64,000 bases of DNA from JADJPO01 sp046330955 (GTDB lineage Bacteria > Actinomycetota > Actinomycetes > Actinomycetales > Kineosporiaceae), in the NCBI GenBank assembly GCA_046330955.1, contig JAXLRT010000006.1, positions 124,001 to 188,000 of the forward strand, given 5' to 3'. Shown here piece after piece: positions 34,041-45,603 of this stretch. How positions within the stretch are numbered: position 1 is the stretch's first letter; each line of letters starts with the position of its first letter. The notes below the pieces were generated by a model that searched no databases, was not told where the DNA came from, and worked only from the letters and a program-made list of their open reading frames with translations. A program made the translations under genes and the position numbers.

Positions 34041-35674
34041 GACCGTTCGCCACCGTTCGTCGCGCGCTGCGTCCCCACGTCCGGGCGATCCGGGGGCGCT
34101 GGCGGCGGTCGTTGCTGCTGCGGGTGATCGCGGCCACGGTGGCGCTCGGCGTCGTCGTCCTGCTCGTGGTGGGTCAGTTGCTGCTGCAGGCGATCAGCGA
34201 CGGCCTGGTCGACTCGGCGCGTACCGCGGCCCAGAACGACGCGTCGCAACAGGTGAAGAACACCCTGACCAGCCGATCGGACCAGACCTTCGACGGCGAG
34301 CAGGAGTTCCGCACCTGGATCCGGGACACCCTCAACGGCCTGCACGGCCCGGCCGACGACCCGTTGCGGTACGTGGCCCTGCGCAAGGAGATCAACACCT
34401 CGCCCGGCCCGATCAGCGACCAGAGCCTCGGCGTGGACGCCAGCGCGATCCCGGTGGAGCTGCGCCGGTCGGTGGCGACCAACCGCAGCCGGCTGGTCAC
34501 CGAGGTGCTCACCCTGCCCATGGGCGAGGCGGGCGAGACGGTGGACAAGCGGGTCATCGCGGTCGGCACCCTGGTCGACCTCGGCACCATCGCGGGCGGC
34601 TCGGACGAGCCGGTCGGTGGCACCTACGAGCTCTACTTCGTCTACCCGCTCGACCGCGAGGTCGACATCCTGGCCGATGTCCAGCGCACCTTCCTGGTGG
34701 GCGCGGTGGCCCTGCTGGTGCTGATCGCGCTGGTCGCCTGGGTGGTCACCCGGCAGGTGGTCGACCCGGTGCGCCAGGCCGCACTGGCCGCCGAGCAGCT
34801 GGCCTCGGGTCGGTTCGACCGGCGGATGCCGGTGCGCGGCGAGGACGAGTTGGCCCGGCTGGGCCGGGCGTTCAACGAGATGGCCGCCAGCCTCGAGCGC
34901 CAGATCCACCAGCTGGAGGAACTGTCCCGGGTGCAGCGCCGGTTCGTCTCCGATGTCTCGCACGAACTGCGCACCCCGCTGACCACGGTGCGGATGGCCG
35001 CCGAGGTGATCCACGAGGCCAGGGCCGACCTCGACCCGACCCTGTCGCGCAGCTCCGAACTGCTGGTCACCCAACTCGACCGGTTCGAGGAGTTGCTGTC
35101 GGACCTGCTCGAGGTGAGCCGGTTCGACGCCGGAGCCGTGGTGCTCGAGACCGATCCGGTCGACATCCGCAAGATCGTGCACCGGGTGGTCGAGCACCTG
35201 CGCCCGCTGGCCGATCGCAAGGGGGTTCGGCTGCTGGTGCACGAGCCCCGGGGCACCGTGATCGCCGATGTCGACAGCCGCCGGGTCGAGCGGGTGCTGC
35301 GCAACCTGATCGGCAACGCCATCGAACACGGTGAGGGCCGGCCGGTGGAGATCCGGGTGGCGATGGACGACGCGGCCGTGGCCATCGGGGTGCGCGACCA
35401 CGGCGTGGGGCTGAGCCAGGCCGACGTCCGGATGGTCTTCGACCGGTTCTGGCGGGCCGACCCGGCCCGGGCCAGGACCACCGGCGGCACCGGGCTGGGC
35501 CTGGCCATCGCCCTCGAGGACGCTCACCTGCACGGCGGCTGGTTGCAGGCCTGGGGCGAGCCCGGCCGCGGGGCACACTTCCGGCTCACCCTGCCGCGCC
35601 AGGGCGGTCAGGTGCTCGCCGGGTCGCCGTTGCCGCTGGTCCCGGCCGAGGTGGCGCCGCTGGGGCGGGTATGA
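34037..35674 (+). CDS. mtrB: MtrB sensor histidine kinase
   Basis: A protein of 545 residues: cytoplasmic basic start, transmembrane segment 1 (LLLRVIAATVALGVVVLLVVG), an extracytoplasmic domain of about 150 residues, transmembrane segment 2 (TFLVGAVALLVLIALVAWVV), HAMP, HisKA with FVSDVSHELRTPLTTVRMAA (H309) and HATPase motifs RNLIGNAIEHG, DHGVGLS and GGTGLGLAIA. It phosphorylates MtrA; LpqB modulates this signalling. The GTG start overlaps mtrA, the stop overlaps lpqB as ATGA. Confidence 0.97.
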   Translation: MRPFATVRRALRPHVRAIRGRWRRSLLLRVIAATVALGVVVLLVVGQLLLQAISDGLVDSARTAAQNDASQQVKNTLTSRSDQTFDGEQEFRTWIRDTLNGLHGPADDPLRYVALRKEINTSPGPISDQSLGVDASAIPVELRRSVATNRSRLVTEVLTLPMGEAGETVDKRVIAVGTLVDLGTIAGGSDEPVGGTYELYFVYPLDREVDILADVQRTFLVGAVALLVLIALVAWVVTRQVVDPVRQAALAAEQLASGRFDRRMPVRGEDELARLGRAFNEMAASLERQIHQLEELSRVQRRFVSDVSHELRTPLTTVRMAAEVIHEARADLDPTLSRSSELLVTQLDRFEELLSDLLEVSRFDAGAVVLETDPVDIRKIVHRVVEHLRPLADRKGVRLLVHEPRGTVIADVDSRRVERVLRNLIGNAIEHGEGRPVEIRVAMDDAAVAIGVRDHGVGLSQADVRMVFDRFWRADPARARTTGGTGLGLAIALEDAHLHGGWLQAWGEPGRGAHFRLTLPRQGGQVLAGSPLPLVPAEVAPLGRV

Positions 35675-37482
35675 CGCGCTGCCGGTCGCTGATCGTGCTG
35701 GCCCTGACGCTGGTCGGGTTGGTCTCGGGGTGCGTCAGCATCCCCGACCAGGGGCCGATCCTGCAGGGGCGCACCATGGTCGATGCGCTGCGTCCCCCGC
35801 GGGTCAAGTTCTACGCCGCCTACCCGTTGCCGGGCGACAACCCCACCCGCATCGTGCAGGGCTTCATCCGGGCCGCGAAGGACTTCTCGGTCGACCACCA
35901 GGTCGCCCGCAGTTACCTCACCCCCGAGCAGCGCACCCGCTGGCGGCCGGACGCCGCGGTGGTGGTCTATCGCGGCGAGGCGAGGGTCGAGGACGTCGCC
36001 GGCACGCCGCCCCGCCCGCCGTCACCGGCGTCGTCCCCCTCGGCGTCGGTGACCCGGGCCGCGACGCCGTCGAGAACGCCTGCCCCGACGTCGTCCGCGC
36101 CACCCGCACCCGGGGCGCTCGCCGAGGTGCACCTGAAGGTCGAGGCGGTCGCCCGGGTGGACGGCGCCGGCATCTACCAGCCCTCGCCCACCGGGGACGT
36201 GGCCGAGGTGACCCTGCACCTGGTCGTGGTCGAGGGGGAGTGGCGCATCAGCGATCCGGTCGATGGGGTGCTGATCTCGGAGGACGACTTCCAGGCGACC
36301 TTCGCCGACGTCCCGCTGTACTACCCCGATCCCACCGGACGCTGGCTGGTGCCGGACGTGCGGTGGTTCCCGGTGACCTCGGTGCCCAGCGTCGTGGTCG
36401 CTGCGCTGCTCGAGGGGCCGTCGCGCTGGTTGCGGGCGGCGGTGAGCACGCCGGCACCGGCGGGGACGGCGCTGACCGCCGTCGGGGTGCGCGTCGGCGG
36501 CGGCCTGCTGACCGTCGACCTGAACCGACAGGCGCTGCAGGCCACGCCGCCGCAGCGGCAGCTGCTCGCGGCGCAACTGCAGGCCACGCTGACCGAGGCG
36601 GCCCGGGTGCTGGAGTTCGCCAGCGGACAGCTCACGCTCACCGTCGACCGGGCCCGGTTCGAGGTCGCCCAGCTGGCCGCACCGGCTCCCCGGCCGGCCG
36701 ACGAGGTGCCGTTCGATCCCCGGCCGGTGGTGCTGGACGACCAGAACCGCCTGGCCCGCCTCGACGGCACCAAACCGGTGGTCGTGCAAGGGTTGCCGGC
36801 GCTCGGTGCCGATGCCACCCGACCGGCGGTGAGTTCGGACGGCACGCTGTTCGCGGTCCTCACCCGCGGCGGGTCCGCCCTGACCACGCTCACGGCCGGT
36901 TCCGGGCCGCAGCCCCAGGTCGAGGCGCCTGCCCTCACGGCACCGTCCTTCGACCCCTACGGCTGGGTCTGGACCTCACCGACGGCGTCGGCCGGCATCA
37001 TCTCGACGGTGCGGGGAACCCGCCAGCTCGGCATCGCGGCGCCGTGGCTGGCCGGGTTCACCGTGGCCTCCGTGCGGCTCAGCCGCGAGGGTGCCCGGGC
37101 GATCGTGGTCGCCCATCGGGGCCGCCGCTCCTACGTCTTCGTCGCCGGCGTGGCCCGCGACGGCACCGGGACGCCGGTGACCCTCGCCGGGTCGCCGCTG
37201 CTCGTGGCCAGTGAGTTGCAGTCGGTGCGGGACGCCGCGTGGCTCGATGCCCGCCGCGTGGTGGTGCTCGCCACGGCGCCCCCGGCCACCGGGACCCAGG
37301 TGTTCACGATCGAGCTCGGCGGCAAGATCGCCGCGGGGGTGAGCGCGCCCGGCGCGGTGGCGCTGACGGTCGGCCTCACCGTGAACGACCTCTGGGTGCA
37401 GACGGATCAGGGCGCGCAGGTGCTGTCCGGCGGCAGCATGCGCTCGCTGGACGGGGTGCGCTGGCCGACGATGCCGGGCTGA
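35671..37482 (+). CDS. lpqB: Lipoprotein LpqB
   Basis: A 603-residue lipoprotein: signal peptide with lipobox LVSGC (lipid-bound C21), a GerMN domain in the first half, and a C-terminal beta-propeller-like part. LpqB binds the extracytoplasmic side of MtrB and tunes the MtrA-MtrB system. Between them (residues about 108-150) lies a Pro/Ser/Thr-rich insert that could be a flexible or glycosylated linker. The three overlapping genes mtrA-mtrB-lpqB form one unit. Confidence 0.95.
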   Translation: MTRCRSLIVLALTLVGLVSGCVSIPDQGPILQGRTMVDALRPPRVKFYAAYPLPGDNPTRIVQGFIRAAKDFSVDHQVARSYLTPEQRTRWRPDAAVVVYRGEARVEDVAGTPPRPPSPASSPSASVTRAATPSRTPAPTSSAPPAPGALAEVHLKVEAVARVDGAGIYQPSPTGDVAEVTLHLVVVEGEWRISDPVDGVLISEDDFQATFADVPLYYPDPTGRWLVPDVRWFPVTSVPSVVVAALLEGPSRWLRAAVSTPAPAGTALTAVGVRVGGGLLTVDLNRQALQATPPQRQLLAAQLQATLTEAARVLEFASGQLTLTVDRARFEVAQLAAPAPRPADEVPFDPRPVVLDDQNRLARLDGTKPVVVQGLPALGADATRPAVSSDGTLFAVLTRGGSALTTLTAGSGPQPQVEAPALTAPSFDPYGWVWTSPTASAGIISTVRGTRQLGIAAPWLAGFTVASVRLSREGARAIVVAHRGRRSYVFVAGVARDGTGTPVTLAGSPLLVASELQSVRDAAWLDARRVVVLATAPPATGTQVFTIELGGKIAAGVSAPGAVALTVGLTVNDLWVQTDQGAQVLSGGSMRSLDGVRWPTMPG

Positions 37483-37602
37483 GGCCGAGCCGAGCAGGTC
37501 GCGGGCCTCGCGACGTCCGCGTCGTTGCGGGCACAGCCGTCCCGGGTCGTCCCGTCGTCCACAGCCGCCGTGACCGCTGGTGCGGGCCCGGCGCGATCGC
37601 GC

Positions 37603-37614
37603 CAGCCTGGCCGG
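37603..37614 (+). promoter_or_regulatory. Possible leaderless promoter of comFC
   Basis: CAGCCT (37603-37608) ends 6 bases before the GTG at 37615, which has no ribosome site. Confidence 0.35.
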
Positions 37615-38307
37615 GTGATCCTGCAACCGCTGATCGACCTGGTGCTGCCCCGCGACTGTGCCGGGTGTGCCGCACCGGACGTCGCCCTCTGCCCGCCGTG
37701 CCGCGCCCGGGTCGAGGCCCCGGCACGCCTGCTGCCGGCCGTCGCCGGCCGACCGGCCGTCGCCTGGTGCGCTCGCTACGAGGGCACCACGGCCCACCTG
37801 GTCCACGGCTGGAAGGACGCCGGACGGCGTGACCTCACCCCGCTGCTGGGGGCGGCGCTGGCCCGTGCGGTGGGGTTGATCCCGGTCGCCGGGTCGGCCC
37901 GTCCGGTGCTGTTGGTGCCGGTGCCGTCCGCGCCGGGGGCGGTGCGTCGCCGTGGCGCCGAACTGGTCGCCGACCTGGCGCGGGACGCCGCGCGCCGGCT
38001 GCCGGGGGCCCGGGCGGCTCCGGTGCTGCGACAGGTGCGCCGCACCGCCGATCAGGCCGGTCTGGGCGCGGGGGAGCGGGCACGGAACGTGTCCGGGGCG
38101 TTCGGGTTCACCCGGCGGGGTGCGCGCCGGTCGGGGCAGCCCTGCATCGTCGTCGATGACGTCGTGACCACGGGAGCGAGCCTCGCGGAGGCGGTCCGGG
38201 TGCTGCGCGCCGGCGGCTGGCAGCCGCTCGGGGCGGCCACGGTGTGTGCCACGCCGCGTCACCACCCCCGACGCGCCGATCCTTCGGATGACCGCTGTCG
38301 GGTGTGA
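37615..38307 (+). CDS. comFC: ComFC-like phosphoribosyltransferase family protein
   Basis: A protein of 230 residues: CAGCAAPDVALCPPC supplies a zinc-binding pair of CXXC motifs, followed by a phosphoribosyltransferase fold with LLVPVPSAPGAVRRRG, the Thr-containing RRTADQAGLGAGERARNV, and the PRPP loop CIVVDDVVTTGASL. ComFC proteins support DNA uptake in competent species; in actinobacteria they are widespread without known competence. The GTG at 37615 starts the conserved MILQPLIDLVLPRDC; the longer frame from 37525 is not supported. Location between lpqB and hpf is conserved. Confidence 0.9.
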   Translation: MILQPLIDLVLPRDCAGCAAPDVALCPPCRARVEAPARLLPAVAGRPAVAWCARYEGTTAHLVHGWKDAGRRDLTPLLGAALARAVGLIPVAGSARPVLLVPVPSAPGAVRRRGAELVADLARDAARRLPGARAAPVLRQVRRTADQAGLGAGERARNVSGAFGFTRRGARRSGQPCIVVDDVVTTGASLAEAVRVLRAGGWQPLGAATVCATPRHHPRRADPSDDRCRV

Positions 38308-38369
38308 CCAGACTGGACTAGCGTGGGGCCCCAGGAACGACTCCCCCTTCGAGATGCAGGAGGTCTTCC

Positions 38370-39011
38370 GTGGAGATCGTGATCACCGGCCGCCACACCG
38401 ACGTGTCCGAGCGGTTCCGCCGACTCGCCGAGGAGAAGTTGGCCAAGGTGGGCCAGCTCGCTCCGAAGGCTCATCGGGCCGACGTGGAGCTCTCGCACGA
38501 ACGCAACCCGCGTCAGACTCAGACGGCCGAGAAGGTCGAGATCACCTTGCGTGGCAAGGGTCCGGTGATTCGTGCCGAGGCCCGCGCCGAGGAGTCCGGC
38601 GCCGCGCTGGACCTCGCCCTGGGCAAGCTGCTGGAACGCCTGCGCCGCAGCGGCGATCGCCGCAAGGTGCACCACGGCCGGCAGCGTCCCGCCTCGGTGC
38701 GCGTGCCGGGTGCCATCGCCGCCAACGGCACCGCCGCGGCCGTCGTCGAGGACGAGCTGGGCGAGCTGGAGGACCCGTACGCCGACCAGAACCCGGACAG
38801 CCCCGTGGTGATCCGCACCAAGGACCACTCCGCGCCGCCCATGACGGTCGAGCAGGCGCTCTACGAGATGGAACTGGTGCAGCACGACTTCTTCCTGTTC
38901 CAGGATTCGGAGTGTGGGCTGCCGAGCGTGGTCTACCGCCGTCACGGCTGGAACTACGGCGTGATCCGGCTCACCGTGCCCGCGGCGCCGGAAGCGGGGA
39001 ACGTCGACTGA
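38370..39011 (+). CDS. hpf: Long-form ribosome hibernation factor
   Basis: HPF binds the small subunit and, in its long form, pairs ribosomes into inactive 100S dimers under stress. The 213-residue protein has the N-terminal HPF/RaiA domain (IVITGRHTDVSERFRRLAEEK, ADVELSHERNPR), a link, and the dimerising C-terminal domain MTVEQALYEMELVQHDFFLF then GWNYGVIRL. AGGAGG lies 6 bases before the GTG start. Its stop TGA overlaps the CTG that probably starts the next gene. Confidence 0.95.
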   Translation: MEIVITGRHTDVSERFRRLAEEKLAKVGQLAPKAHRADVELSHERNPRQTQTAEKVEITLRGKGPVIRAEARAEESGAALDLALGKLLERLRRSGDRRKVHHGRQRPASVRVPGAIAANGTAAAVVEDELGELEDPYADQNPDSPVVIRTKDHSAPPMTVEQALYEMELVQHDFFLFQDSECGLPSVVYRRHGWNYGVIRLTVPAAPEAGNVD

Positions 39012-40243
39012 CCGAACGCCTCACCACGGCCCAGGCCCGCCGGATCGCCGTCACCGCGCAGGGCCTGGGCCGCTCGCATCCCCGGGCGGCCGTGGGCCGA
39101 CGCCACCTCGACCGGGTGATCGATGCCGTCGGGGTGTTGCAGATCGACTCGGTCAACGTGCTGGTCCGCAGTCACTACCTGCCGGTGTTCTCCCGGCTGG
39201 GTCCGTACCCGCGCGAGCTGCTCGACCGCGCCGCGCACGCCACACCGCGCCGGTTGGTGGAGTACTGGGCGCACCAGGCCTCCTACACCACCCCGGCCAC
39301 CCACGCCCTGCTCGGGTTCCGGATGGCCCGGGCGCACGCCGAGACCTGGTCGGGACTGCGCCGGGTGGCGGCCGAGCACCCCCACCTGCTGGACGACGTC
39401 CGCGCGGTGGTCGCCGCCCTGGGGCCGCTCACCTCCGCCGAGATCGAGCAGCAGCTCGGCCGCGGGGCCGCCACCGACCGGGGCTCGTGGGGCTGGAACT
39501 GGTCGCACGCCAAGATGGCCATCGAGTACCTGTTCCACGCCGGTGAGTTCGCCAGCGCCGGCCGGAGCACGCGGTTCGAACGGCGCTACGACCTGCCCGA
39601 GCGGGTGCTCGGCGCGCACCTCGCCCGCACCGCCGCGCCGGACGAGGCCGACGCCTGCCGTGAGCTGGTGGCGATCGCCGCCCGGGCGCACGGCGTCGGC
39701 ACCGAGGCCTGCCTGCGCGACTACTTCCGGCTCAGCGCGGTGCAGTCGCGCCGGGCCGTCGCCGAGCTGGTCGAGGCCGGCCGGCTGATCGAGGTGCAGG
39801 TCGCGGGGTGGCGACGGCCGGCGTATCTCGACCCGGCCGCCCGGATCCCGGCGCGGGTCGGTGGGTCGGCACTGCTCAGCCCGTTCGACTCGCTGGTCTG
39901 GTTCCGCCCGCGCACCGAGGCCCTGTTCGGCTTCCACTACCGGATCGGCATCTACACCCCCGCCGCCCAGCGCAGCCACGGGTACTACGTCTTGCCCTAC
40001 CTGCTCGGTGACCGGCTGGTGGCCCGGGTGGACGTCGCGGCGAACCGTTCCGCCGGGGTGCTGTCGGTTCCCGGCGCCTGGCTGGAATCCTCACCGGCGG
40101 CGGGCCGCAACCAGGCCGGCGAGGTGGCCGTCGCGCTGGCCGCCGATCTGCGCGCGATGGCGCAGTGGCTGGGGTTGGACGACGTCGTGGTGGGCGAGCG
40201 GGGTGACCTCGCCGCGATGGTGCGGGCCGCCGACCGGCCGTGA
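39008..40243 (+). CDS. AlkZ/YcaQ-like winged-helix DNA glycosylase family protein
   Basis: A protein of about 411 residues of the HTH_42 (PF06224) family, which includes AlkZ and YcaQ that unhook interstrand crosslinks. The motif VLQIDSVNVLVRSHYLPVFSRLG holds the Gln-X-Asp catalytic pattern of YcaQ-type members; later, WRRPAYLDPAARI, ALLSPFDSLVWFRPRTEALFGF and QRSHGYYVLPYLLGDRLVARVD match the family C-terminal part. No ATG or GTG exists in frame at the expected start. The CTG at 39008 overlaps the hpf stop and has GCGGGGAA before it, giving LTERLTTAQARRIAV, where relatives begin MTER. A start at GTG 39117 would remove the first helix. Confidence 0.85.
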   Translation: MTERLTTAQARRIAVTAQGLGRSHPRAAVGRRHLDRVIDAVGVLQIDSVNVLVRSHYLPVFSRLGPYPRELLDRAAHATPRRLVEYWAHQASYTTPATHALLGFRMARAHAETWSGLRRVAAEHPHLLDDVRAVVAALGPLTSAEIEQQLGRGAATDRGSWGWNWSHAKMAIEYLFHAGEFASAGRSTRFERRYDLPERVLGAHLARTAAPDEADACRELVAIAARAHGVGTEACLRDYFRLSAVQSRRAVAELVEAGRLIEVQVAGWRRPAYLDPAARIPARVGGSALLSPFDSLVWFRPRTEALFGFHYRIGIYTPAAQRSHGYYVLPYLLGDRLVARVDVAANRSAGVLSVPGAWLESSPAAGRNQAGEVAVALAADLRAMAQWLGLDDVVVGERGDLAAMVRAADRP

Positions 40244-40336
40244 GGCAACCTGCGTCGCCCACCGTGACGGAGCGCGTAGGATGCGGTCGCGGGGTTGGGC
40301 CGGTGGGGCTCCCCGGTCTGCTCAGGAGTCTTCTCG

Positions 40337-40993
40337 ATGCGTTCGCTGGCAACCCTTTTGGCCGCTGTGGCCACCTCTTCCGTCCTGGTCGTCGGCGTCG
40401 GCGCGACCGCGGGGGCAGCACCCGGCACGCCCGTCACGTCGGGTGCCGCCGCCGCGACGACGGCGGCCTCGCGGGTCTCGGTGGCCTCGCTGCAGACCAC
40501 GGGCGCGCGCACCCAGGTCGTGGTGCACGGCGTGCGCCGCACCGCCCAGGCGCGGTGGATCGACGGCATCGTCGACACGCGCCTGGTCTCGATCGACGGT
40601 TGCCTCGCGGCCGTGCCGGAATCCACCGTCAGCGGCGGGGTGTACCGCGCCGCCGTGACCACCGTCTGCCGGGGTGGTGTCGCCACGGCTCGGGCCGCGG
40701 CCCGGTCGCTGGTGCGCAGCAAGCCCTGGTACCGCGTCAGCGTGAGCTCGGTGCGCCTGACCGCGTTCACCTTCACCGCACCGCGGGCCTCGGGCTCGGG
40801 CGCCCCGGTGGAGGCTGCCCTGGCGCAGCTGCCGGTGGACGCCGACACCTATGTCGAGGGGGACGACACCTCGCTGATCTACATCGGGCGCGGCGTCACC
40901 CAGGCCCGACTGGACGCCGCCCGCGCCGCGTTCGCCCACGAACTGGGCATCGGCTCGGCCCGGGTTCGGGTCAGCCCGCTGCGCCTCACCTGA
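40337..40993 (+). CDS. Secreted protein of unknown function
   Basis: A protein of 218 residues: signal peptide SLATLLAAVATSSVLVVGVGATAGA followed by an Ala/Ser-rich stretch and a mostly beta-like domain with two Cys (GCLAAVP and TTVCRG) that may form a disulphide. I do not recognise the family. Part of the C-terminal half (VSSVRLTAFTFT and GDDTSLIYIGRGVTQARLDAARAAF) may be a small alpha/beta fold. CAGGAG precedes the ATG by 8 bases; a TAGGAT box lies near 40276. It is flanked by a terminator-like hairpin. Confidence 0.75.
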   Translation: MRSLATLLAAVATSSVLVVGVGATAGAAPGTPVTSGAAAATTAASRVSVASLQTTGARTQVVVHGVRRTAQARWIDGIVDTRLVSIDGCLAAVPESTVSGGVYRAAVTTVCRGGVATARAAARSLVRSKPWYRVSVSSVRLTAFTFTAPRASGSGAPVEAALAQLPVDADTYVEGDDTSLIYIGRGVTQARLDAARAAFAHELGIGSARVRVSPLRLT

Positions 40994-40998
40994 TCACG

Positions 40999-41026
40999 AC
41001 CCGGCCTCGACCCGATCGGGCCGGGT
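40999..41026. terminator. Hairpin between convergent genes
   Basis: ACCCGGCC (40999-41006) pairs perfectly with GGCCGGGT (41019-41026) around a 12-base loop, in the 39 bases between the secreted-protein gene and the GNAT gene. There is no T run, as is normal for high-GC organisms. Confidence 0.5.
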
Positions 41027-41032
41027 GCCGGC

Positions 41033-42160
41033 TCAGGGGCACTCGGCCGCGAGCAGGTCGAACCGCAGCATGTCGCGCACCGTGCCGTCCCGCAGCCGCT
41101 CGCCGTGGCGATCGACCCCACTGGGGCGGAACCCGATCCGCCGCGCGATGCGTTGCGAGGCCGTGTTGCCGTCCGCGGCGCGCAGCAACACCCGGTCCAG
41201 ACCCAGGCCGCCGTCCGCCTCGGGTAGCAGCGCGTGCCGGACGGCGAGTGCGACCCCGGCGGAGGTGAGTCCCCGGCTGCGGCCGTCGGGGTGCGCCCAG
41301 TAGCCGACCTCGCCGTGGCGACCCGCTCGGCGCACCTGCACGCCGACCTCACCGAGCAACCGCCCGTCCCCGCGGACGTCGGTGATCGCCCAGTAGAGCG
41401 CCCGGCCGCAGGCCTGATCCTCGGCGGTGCCGAGCAGGTGCTCGCGGGCATCGGTCAGGGTGTAGGGGGAGGGCAGCAACGGCAACCAGTACTGCGAGAG
41501 CGCGTCCGCGCAGGCCTCGGCCATCGGCTGGGCATCCTCGGTGCGCAGCGGGCGCAACAGCACGTCGCCGGCGATGAGCACGGGCGGTTCCAGCCAGGCG
41601 TGAGCCGGGTACAGCGGCTGGCCGCGCCGCCAGGTGCCCTGCCAGTTCTCGATCACGGTGCCGCTCTGCATCGTCAGGCCGCGGGTCCGTCCGTCGATCC
41701 GGAATCCGACCGACCAGGCCACGCGACGGGCGGCCCAGTTGCCCACGGCGGCCTGCCAGCTCAGCACCTGCAGGTCGAGCGCCCGCACGCTCCACGGCAG
41801 CAGCAGGCGCAGGGCGCGTTCGGTCAGGCCGTGACCCCGCGCCCAGGGCGCGAGTGCGTACCAGACGGCGGCGGCCCCGGGTGGGCCGCAGCGCAGGTCG
41901 ATCGTCCCGGCGTAGCTGCCGTCCAGATCGATCGCGAGGGACAGGTTCCCGCCGGGGTGCACCTCGCGGATCCGGCGGGCCAGGAACTCCTCGGCGTCCT
42001 CGCGCGTGTAGGGATCGGGCAGCGTTGTCCAGCGTCGGGTCTGGGGGTCGTTGCCCAGGGCCAGCACGGCGTCGGCGTCCCGACGGTGGTGGGGCCGCAC
42101 GGTGAGGCCACCCGGGGTCGCCGATTCGTGCAGGGTCGGGGGCCAGGGCGGCGAGGACAC
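41033..42160 (-). CDS. Tandem GNAT N-acetyltransferase
   Basis: A protein of 375 residues carrying two GNAT domains of the RimJ/RimL type. The first (about 15-180) contains WARGHGLTERALRLLLPW and GNWAARRVAWSVGFRIDG; the second (about 190-370) contains HPDGRSRGLTSAGVALAVRH and GNTASQRIARRIGFRPSG. In both, the R/Q-X-X-G-X-G/A acetyl-CoA loop is recognisable in a modified form. The substrate is unknown; protein N-ends or small amines are family possibilities. CAGGCT lies 7 bases before its GTG, so it is probably leaderless, and it is divergent from secA. Confidence 0.85.
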   Translation of the reverse strand: MSSPPWPPTLHESATPGGLTVRPHHRRDADAVLALGNDPQTRRWTTLPDPYTREDAEEFLARRIREVHPGGNLSLAIDLDGSYAGTIDLRCGPPGAAAVWYALAPWARGHGLTERALRLLLPWSVRALDLQVLSWQAAVGNWAARRVAWSVGFRIDGRTRGLTMQSGTVIENWQGTWRRGQPLYPAHAWLEPPVLIAGDVLLRPLRTEDAQPMAEACADALSQYWLPLLPSPYTLTDAREHLLGTAEDQACGRALYWAITDVRGDGRLLGEVGVQVRRAGRHGEVGYWAHPDGRSRGLTSAGVALAVRHALLPEADGGLGLDRVLLRAADGNTASQRIARRIGFRPSGVDRHGERLRDGTVRDMLRFDLLAAECP

Positions 42161-42252
42161 ACCGCACAGCCTGACCCGACGGGCTCGCCCGGGGCAATGG
42201 CAGGGCGTTCGGCGTCTACGATGGCGAGACGGAGACCTGACGGGAGTTACGC

Positions 42253-44973
<2,721 letters not shown>

Positions 44974-44989
44974 TTCCCCCCGGGCCGGG

Positions 44990-45532
44990 TCAGCCGGTCT
45001 CCCACGCGGTCACGCGCCACCGCCCGGCTTCGGACTCGAGGCGTAGGGCGACGGCGCGGGTCCGGCGGCCGTCGTCCACCACGGCGCCGGCCTCGACCAC
45101 GCCCGACCGCGGACTGAACAGCTGCACCGCCCGGACCCGGATCACCGGGCGGCGCCGCGCGTCGCGGCTCGCGGCGGCAGCCAGGCGATGACGCCGGTCG
45201 AGCGCCTCGAACACCTCGGGGCTGGTCCAGCGCACCACCTGGCCGAGGGGACGGAACCCGGCAGCCACCTCCAGCGCGATCTGCACGAACTGGGCCGCCC
45301 ACGACCGCGGATCGGGCAGCGGGTCTCGGGCATGCCGGGCCGGGCCGGGGTGGGCCGGCCGACCCGGGCCGCGGACCATCAGCGCCAGCGACTCCTGCCC
45401 GGGCAGCGCACCCGGCTGCGGATCACGCACCAGCCGCAGCGCGGGCCGGGGCTCGGCGGCCGGGATGGGTAGCCGGCGCAACGCCGGGTGGCACGCGGCG
45501 ATCTGCACCCGCTCGACACTGGACACGCTCAT
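44990..45532 (-). CDS. Rv3235-family protein (DUF6459)
   Basis: A protein of 180 residues: a disordered Pro/Arg-rich first 80, then WAAQFVQIALEVAAGFRPLGQVVRWTSPEVFEAL, which is the Rv3235/DUF6459 core, and a beta-rich end (RAVALRLESEAGRWRVTAWE). It is located next to secA as in mycobacteria. Function is unknown. The ATG at 45532 has GAGGGAG about 8 bases upstream and starts MSVSSVERV; ATG 45559 is an unlikely alternative. It converges on secA with 16 bases between. Confidence 0.85.
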   Translation of the reverse strand: MSVSSVERVQIAACHPALRRLPIPAAEPRPALRLVRDPQPGALPGQESLALMVRGPGRPAHPGPARHARDPLPDPRSWAAQFVQIALEVAAGFRPLGQVVRWTSPEVFEALDRRHRLAAAASRDARRRPVIRVRAVQLFSPRSGVVEAGAVVDDGRRTRAVALRLESEAGRWRVTAWETG

Positions 45533-45603
45533 GAGTGGCACTCCCTCGATCGACTCCACCGAGGAAGGTCTGTTCGGGGGGCACGCTGTGACACCGTGTC
45601 GTC

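Noticed and set aside
44974..44989. Terminator between secA and the Rv3235-family gene
   Set aside because: Only 16 bases; C/G runs but no stem of useful length.
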